NCBI GenBank assembly: GCA_016169955.1
Contig: JABJUM010000043.1
Location: 124,001-188,000, forward strand
Direction of reading: 5' to 3'
Source of the DNA: Phytophthora vignae f. sp. vignae
Taxonomy: Eukaryota > Oomycota > Peronosporomycetes > Peronosporales > Peronosporaceae
Length of the DNA stretch: 64,000 bases
Shown: piece after piece, positions 58,735 to 64,000 of the stretch
Layout of the letters: every line of letters starts with the position of its first letter
Position numbering within the stretch: the first letter of the stretch is position 1
Translations under genes and position numbers: made by a program
The notes under the pieces: model-generated
The model's input: the letters and a program-made list of their open reading frames with translations, nothing else
What the model was told of the DNA's origin: nothing
The model's database searches: none

Positions 58735-59601
58735 CTACGCGATCGTGATGGTGCCGCTGCTGAGGTCGATCCGACATCCGTCCGTGAGCTGCACGACGTT
58801 TGCCAGCGAGCCGAGCACTCGCCGCAGCGTGTCCATCAGCTGCACACTCACCATGAGGCTGCTCACGTAGCCCGTGCGATCCACCACGAAGGTGTAGGTG
58901 GCCGGGACGGCGGTGGTGCCCGTCACGAGCGGCAGCACGAGCTCGGGGTCCACTTGGCCCGTCTTGAGGCTTGGGAAGAGCATGCCGATGGTCTGGCGGT
59001 GGAAGCGCAGGTAGATCATCGCCTCGACCTCCACCATGACCGAGTGGCCGACGTCCTGCGCCTTCCAGACCTGCGGCTCGAGGATGTAGAGCGCAAAGTG
59101 CTGGTCGCAGAGCCGCCACTGCTGCACGAAGGCGTCGGCCCCGCGCAGGTCCACGCCCTCCACGTCCGTGGCCAGCACGGAGCGCAGGAAGCGCTCTTGC
59201 AGCGCGGCCAGCGACAGCGAGTAGCCGTTCTGGTAGACGTGGAAGAACTGCACGACGACGCGCTTGGCGTGGTCCTGCAGCGACCCGACGGCGCATTGTT
59301 GCTGCTGCTGTCGGCGCTGCGCCTCGGCGTTGGCCGCCGCCACCTTGCGGCGATGCAGGTCGCGGTACAGCTGCGCGATCTTGCTCTGCAGCGCCTGCAC
59401 GTCGTGCTCGAGCGCGTGCAGCTTCTGCTCGCGCTTGGCGCGGTGCTTGCGCTGGTACAGTCGGTCCTGCAGGCGCTTCTTCAGGGCGCGCACGGCCCGC
59501 TTCTCGGCCGCGTTGGTGGTGGCCTGCACTTGGGCGTTGGCCCTCGCCAGCGCGAACTGCAGCTCCTGGAAGCAGCAGTCAGCGGGTGCCACGAGTGCCA
59601 T
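58735..59601 (-). CDS. bZIP-like transcription factor with Asp in place of invariant Asn
   Basis: 288 residues. A basic region and leucine-zipper-like coil lie near residues 36-80: KKRLQDRLYQRKHRAKR followed by heptads through HALEHDVQALQSKIAQLY. Aligned to the N-x7-R/K bZIP signature, the invariant Asn is Asp (DRLYQRKHR). Oomycete bZIPs with substitutions at this Asn (often Cys) are known. A glutamine run (QRRQQQQQC) follows, then a 170-residue C-terminal domain without known motif (VVVQFFHVYQNGYSLSLAALQERFL ...) resembling the SnoaL-like/START-like tails of oomycete bZIPs. ATG at 59601. Confidence 0.78.
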   Translation of the reverse strand: MALVAPADCCFQELQFALARANAQVQATTNAAEKRAVRALKKRLQDRLYQRKHRAKREQKLHALEHDVQALQSKIAQLYRDLHRRKVAAANAEAQRRQQQQQCAVGSLQDHAKRVVVQFFHVYQNGYSLSLAALQERFLRSVLATDVEGVDLRGADAFVQQWRLCDQHFALYILEPQVWKAQDVGHSVMVEVEAMIYLRFHRQTIGMLFPSLKTGQVDPELVLPLVTGTTAVPATYTFVVDRTGYVSSLMVSVQLMDTLRRVLGSLANVVQLTDGCRIDLSSGTITIA

Positions 59602-61960
59602 GTTGGAGGTGGTGGTGGTTGGGTTTCGGTTCTTCTTGACTGGAGAGGTGACGCGTTGCTGCGTTTTTCGAGAATGAGGAGCTCACGCGCGGAGGCCGAT
59701 GAGGTCGGTCGGTTGAGTGGAATACTGTAAATGACGAAAAACGGACTGCGTTAGCTAGCCTCGACGCGCCCTCAAGCCGGGGGGACTACTACCCTGCTAC
59801 TGTTCTGCGATGGAGGCCCCCGTCCCCAGACACTCCGTCGCGCTCAACGCTTGGTGGCGCCAGCCTGCCAATTTGGTGTCGCTGGCCTCGGATAGTCGAG
59901 CGTATCGTGTTTCTGCGGCGCGCTGGGACGAGCTCGACGCTCGTAATTGAATCGCACGGGGAGGCTGGGCAGTGTAGGTAGACAGCATAGGGGAGGGAGG
60001 CTTGCAGCTCGAGCCTCGAGGTCGCTGGACCCACCCAGCGAGAGATGCAGAGCGCAGCTCGGCAGATGAAGATGAAGCAGACGTGCAAATGCAGTTTACG
60101 GCCAGCGCTGCCGTTTTGGCCAGCAAGTGGTCGGCCTTGAAGTTGTAACGCGGTACCTAGCTTCTCGTGACGAACGAAGCGACGGAAGTCCAGAAAGTGG
60201 GCCGGGACGAGGCTCCACAGTGTGAGCACAACCGTACTCGTGACTCGGAGGGCCAAGTTACTTTGTGTAAGCTTGCACTCTTGGTGATCGATCCCTTTAA
60301 AACATGGGATCACTTCGAAGGGATCTCTTGGATATGCAGAGCTAACCATCGCACTTCGTGAGGTCCAGCTGCTCCAGCTCTTTCGTACGGGATGACTCAC
60401 TGTCTGCTTCGATAAGACCGATAAGAACCAAGAGGACAACTCGCCGCCGTGGCGTCGTAGCGTTTGCTGGTCTAGGACTGGGCGAGAATCTCATCCTCTC
60501 GCGTAGTAAGATCGAGAGCTGCTCCTCGGGCGCATCGTTTGTTACTACGCTGATAGCTCTCGCATCTTACTACGGTCCGTCTCCACTGGCCTGGAAAGGG
60601 GTGGCCACTAAGCATGAGCCGACAAAGAAATTGTGGGAAGCTGCGCCATTTTCTCAGCGCTGATCTTACTACGCTTCGCGCGGGTACCATTGAAGGGCAA
60701 GAGGGGGGGAGGCTGCGTCACTCACGGCTCGCAGCTATAGTAGAAAGAAACGGGTTTGTTACTACGGAGAAGGAGTTTGCAGCTTGGAGTTTGCGGCACT
60801 ACTCGCAAGGATCGTAGAAAGAAACGGGTTTCTTACTACGGGAAGGAATTTGCTGCAGGCTGCTAGTTCCTGAATGGCGCAGCGATGTTGGAGCGTCAAG
60901 ATTGACCGCTACAAGCTGGGCCACTACTCGCAAGGACCGTAGAAAGAAACGAGTTTCTTACTACGCAGCAGGCATTTGATGCTACCAGCGGAGGCAAGAT
61001 CTGATGCTACGGATGAATGTGCTGCTGGACCGCTGGCCACAGATGACCCCCTTCCACGTCGCCGCTTACATTGCCAAATCGAGTTGCAACGCGATATCCG
61101 ACTCACCAACCTCCGGTGCAAGCCTCCAGAAGCCTTCGACGACAAGACATCGATCGCGTCCTGGAACGAGTGCTGCTGCCGCTTTGGAGACTGATGTGTC
61201 TCGCTCACGACGTGGTTGATACCGCGAACGCGTTCGTGAGATAGCTGGTGTCATCGCGACACGAACGCGGCGTCTGTTTTTCAGCAACTCGCGCAGTCTC
61301 CGTGCCGTCGGACCGGTTTTGGGTGACGCTGGATTGAGTGGAGGATAGCAATGCCGACTTCCGTGATGTTCTAATAACTGTAAGGCATAGATCCCTCATC
61401 AAGATAATTTCATTGTACTTCGTTGTGTTGTGGTACATGTACGCTCTAGCGTAGATAGCTCAAAGTAACTATGACATCGCGATGCAATAGCTCCGGGGTA
61501 TCATGGGGCGACGAGATTGGGGCAGGTTTTCGTCTTCTTCTTTGTAAGGAGTCGACGTCATTGGTCTCGGTGGGTTGCTTGGTGGCTGCGTTGCCGCTGC
61601 AGCATGAAGCACTTGCAGGTAGGGGCAAAAGTCAAGCCGTAGCTTGAGATTATCACATGAGTTGAGGTTGTGTCACGTAGTGGTAGCTTTTGAGTTTGCT
61701 TGCACTAAGGCTGAAGCATACCGCAAAAAATTAAAGAAATGTGGTGGCTAACTATCTGTTGCGTTGCTGTGTCCAGAACGGAGTATATTTGGGGGAACTG
61801 CGTGACACAATAGGGGGGGGGGTCACAATTAGTTTTTTCGCTGACATTTTTTGGTTTCCACAATATGCTCGGCACGGTCGCACCGAAAACACTCTAAATA
61901 GGTTACAAAATCTAAAACACTCTAATACACTATTACCAAAATTGAACTCCATTTTGTATC
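59602..61960. other. Long intergenic region with a repeated palindromic motif
   Basis: No ORF has support. 60502-60965 contains seven copies of TTACTACG (either strand) arranged partly as hairpins. The rest shows nothing recognisable apart from a G-run near 61810. Confidence 0.55.
60502..60965. repeat. Cluster of TTACTACG motifs and hairpins
   Basis: TTACTACG occurs at 60542, 60567, 60666, 60759, 60833 and 60958, and its complement at 60502. Three of these form near-perfect hairpins of type CGTAGAAAGAAAC-GR-GTTTCTTACTACG (near 60738, 60813, 60938), and another pairs 60502-60520 with 60556-60574. Confidence 0.8.
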
Positions 61961-64000
61961 ATGATGGCGACACCAGCTCCGCAGGCGCTGCAGGCGCGCG
62001 TGCACAAGCTACTGGGATCCCGCGCGGAGCTGGAGGCTACCAAGGCGCTGCTGCGGACGCTGGTGACGGACAAGGCGGCTTCAGGCGTGCCCCTCGTCCA
62101 GTTGGAGTCGTCCGGCGGCTCGGGAACGCCGACGCTCGCCACGCTGCGACGTAACCTGCGCTCTAGTTTAGAACAGCAGCAGCTGGCGCTGGCACAGAGA
62201 GCACTGGACGGTTTGGAACGCACTCTGGAACAGGTTTCAAATCTGGCGGCGCAGGTGGACGCTCTGGACGACAAATGCGACCAAGTGCACAAATTTCTAG
62301 AAACGACCAAAACAGAGACGCAACAGGTTCAGACGGAGGCAGCGGCGCTGGCGGCGAAAAGGTTGGTGATCTGAGTGTGATCTGTTTCTGGTGCGTTCTA
62401 AAACTTTAGAAGATGCTGACGTTGAAGTTTCATGTTGGTCGATCCGACATGTATGCAGGGACAAGGTGCAGGACGAGTGGAAGGAGGCCAAGGCATTCTT
62501 GGACCGGTACCAGTTGACGGAGGACGAAGTGCGCGCGCTGTATGCGGAGAACCTCGCGGATGAAGACATGGACGCGTTCTTCAGCACGCTGGAGAGGGTC
62601 CAGCAGGTCAAGGCGGACTGCAAGGAACTCGTGGCGGCTGGGGAGGTCAACTGCGCCTTGGAGCTGCTGGATGCCGTGGGCAAGTACCAGGAAGCAGGGT
62701 TCGAGCGGCTATACCAGTGGACTGCGAGGAAGTGCGCGGAAGTGGATGGAGAACCCAGCAACATGCTGCATCGCGCTATCGCCCTGCTCAGCGATCGCGC
62801 CGAGTTTTACAAGTACGCATGGAGCTGTGAGGAGGTTATGGTTGAGTGGAAGTCTAACTGTTCTTGTGTTTACTGCGTAGCTACTGCAAGGAGTGCTTGA
62901 CGACGTCGAGGCGGTCGCTTATTGTGCGCCGCTTCATCATGGCGCTGACGGTGGGAGGGCCCAACGGCATCCCCAGACCCATCGAGATGCACGCGCATGA
63001 CCCTGTGCGCTACTGCGGTGATATGCTGGCGTGGGTCCATCAGGCTATTGCGACGGAGAGCGAGTTTTTCCGCGTGCTTTTCGATGGTGACGTCGAGTTC
63101 AGTCCATCGGCTACGACGGAGTCTTCGCCTACGAGTGAGCTGCCAGACGGAGTTGTTGCTGATGTCCCAGCAGTGGAAGCCTCGCTTTCCGCTATGAATC
63201 TGCAGGGTGGGTCTGATGCCGCCGCCGGGGAAGCGTGCACTTCCATGGTTGGACGTGCGTTTGACGGCGTATCGAGGCCGCTCCAGGTTCGCGTCGAGCA
63301 GACACTCAGTTCCCCGCACGGCATCGTCATTGCCTACAAGCTGGTGCACCTACTAGCCTTCTACCACCACAAGTTCGACCAGCTTGTGCCGCATGCCGAC
63401 GTCGCCGGCGCGCTTCGACACTGTCGCGAAGCTGCAAATGAAGCGTTCCGCCGCCAGTTCCAGCAGCTCGTGGACGCCGTAGCAGCTTCGGCCCAAGATT
63501 ATGCGGCCAGTCTCGCCGCCACGCACATCACTCTCGATGTTTCACGCCGCCTCGTGGCGCTCCTCGAAGTGTTCCAGACTTCCCTGATCCCCGAGCACGA
63601 GAAGGAGGCGGATCTCGCGCCGCTGTTCGATGGCGTTCTGCCCGCGGTCGAGCTCATGTGCCAGCGCAGCGTGAATGGCCTGGACCCCGTGGACGCACTC
63701 GTGTTCCGTATCAACAACTTCAGCTGCCTGCAGACTCCACTCGCTCGATTCCCCGAAGTGGCCAAGTGGTACGCGGAAATTGGCCGCGACTTGGACCGCT
63801 GGCTGCGCGACCTGAGCGAGCTGCAGGCCACGCGCGTGCTGGATCGATGCCGCGTGTCCGCATTGCTGCAGTGCATCCAGCAGTTCCAGCAGAGCCATGC
63901 GATGCAGCCCGGCAGCTCGCCCGCTGACACGCCAGGCCTCGACGGAGAGACGATCACGCGGGTCATGGGCGACTTCTGCGCGGCCTTGATGACGCTCATG
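61961..64000 (+). CDS. COG6: Conserved oligomeric Golgi complex subunit 6 (partial, runs off end)
   Basis: Three exons: 61961-62361, 62459-62812 and 62881 to beyond 64000, with GT-AG introns of 97 bp (62362-62458) and 68 bp (62813-62880); all junctions keep frame. COG6 is part of the tethering complex that captures retrograde vesicles at the Golgi. Family hallmarks: N-terminal coiled coil (LEQVSNLAAQVDALDDKCDQV), EWKEAKAFLDRYQLTEDE, HRAIALLSDRAEFY, then after intron 2 RRFIMALTVGGPNGIPRPIEMHAHDPVRYCGDMLAW (split by me: RRFIMALTV, GGPNGIPRPIEMHAHDP) and HGIVIAYKLVHLLAF. About 625 residues are present, close to the usual length, so only the C-terminus is missing. Confidence 0.93.

Overview
The window looks like a piece of a Phytophthora-type oomycete genome. 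The evidence is compact GC-rich genes with 68-97 bp GT-AG introns, two Crinkler-like N-terminal domains, a small secreted RXLR-like product, an oomycete-style bZIP, and chromodomain gypsy, MULE and long single-ORF LINE elements. All calls come from reading the sequence; no database search was possible.

Layout. 1-7057: a LINE whose 5' end is outside the window, inserted in a decayed gypsy pol (7058-9171). 9413-10446: a decayed member of a dispersed family and a pogo-like transposase remnant. 10515-35839: one minus-strand gypsy element (E3) swollen to 25.3 kb by nested insertions. Matching target-site duplications (TSDs) show the order. E3 (AGTAC) contains gypsy E2 (11048-20072, CGTGG), whose 5' LTR holds a 1129-bp near-perfect palindrome (11114-12242, TA). 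E3 gag is split by MULE-2 (27033-35012, about CGAAGCATCC), and the MULE-2 transposase gene is split by MULE-1 (28880-33332, TCGACGATG), which carries a 27-bp satellite with a 13-unit higher-order repeat.

36.4-45.3 kb is an accessory island: a broken RXLR-like gene, a TKL kinase downstream of a Crinkler-like fragment, a CorA/EF-hand Mg2+ transporter, an intact member of the dispersed family, and a Crinkler-like plus ankyrin gene broken by one stop and frameshifts. 45.3-49.9 kb is gene-poor and holds a hAT-like non-autonomous element (47399-49133). 49.9-64 kb is a normal gene block: an unknown protein, a phosphatase-like protein without its catalytic Arg, two divergent large unknown proteins, a TPR protein with a degenerate oxygenase domain, a bZIP with Asp for the invariant Asn, and COG6 running off the end.

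Most unusual signals: (1) E2 is saturated end to end with perfect 8-11 bp hairpins, which E3 coding DNA lacks; (2) E2 and E3 each carry a long antisense ORF overlapping the chromodomain end of pol; (3) a Gag-Pol -1 frameshift cassette whose hairpin contains the gag stop, with its hairpin conserved in both elements; (4) the five-element nest dated by its own TSDs; (5) a giant hairpin element inside an LTR.
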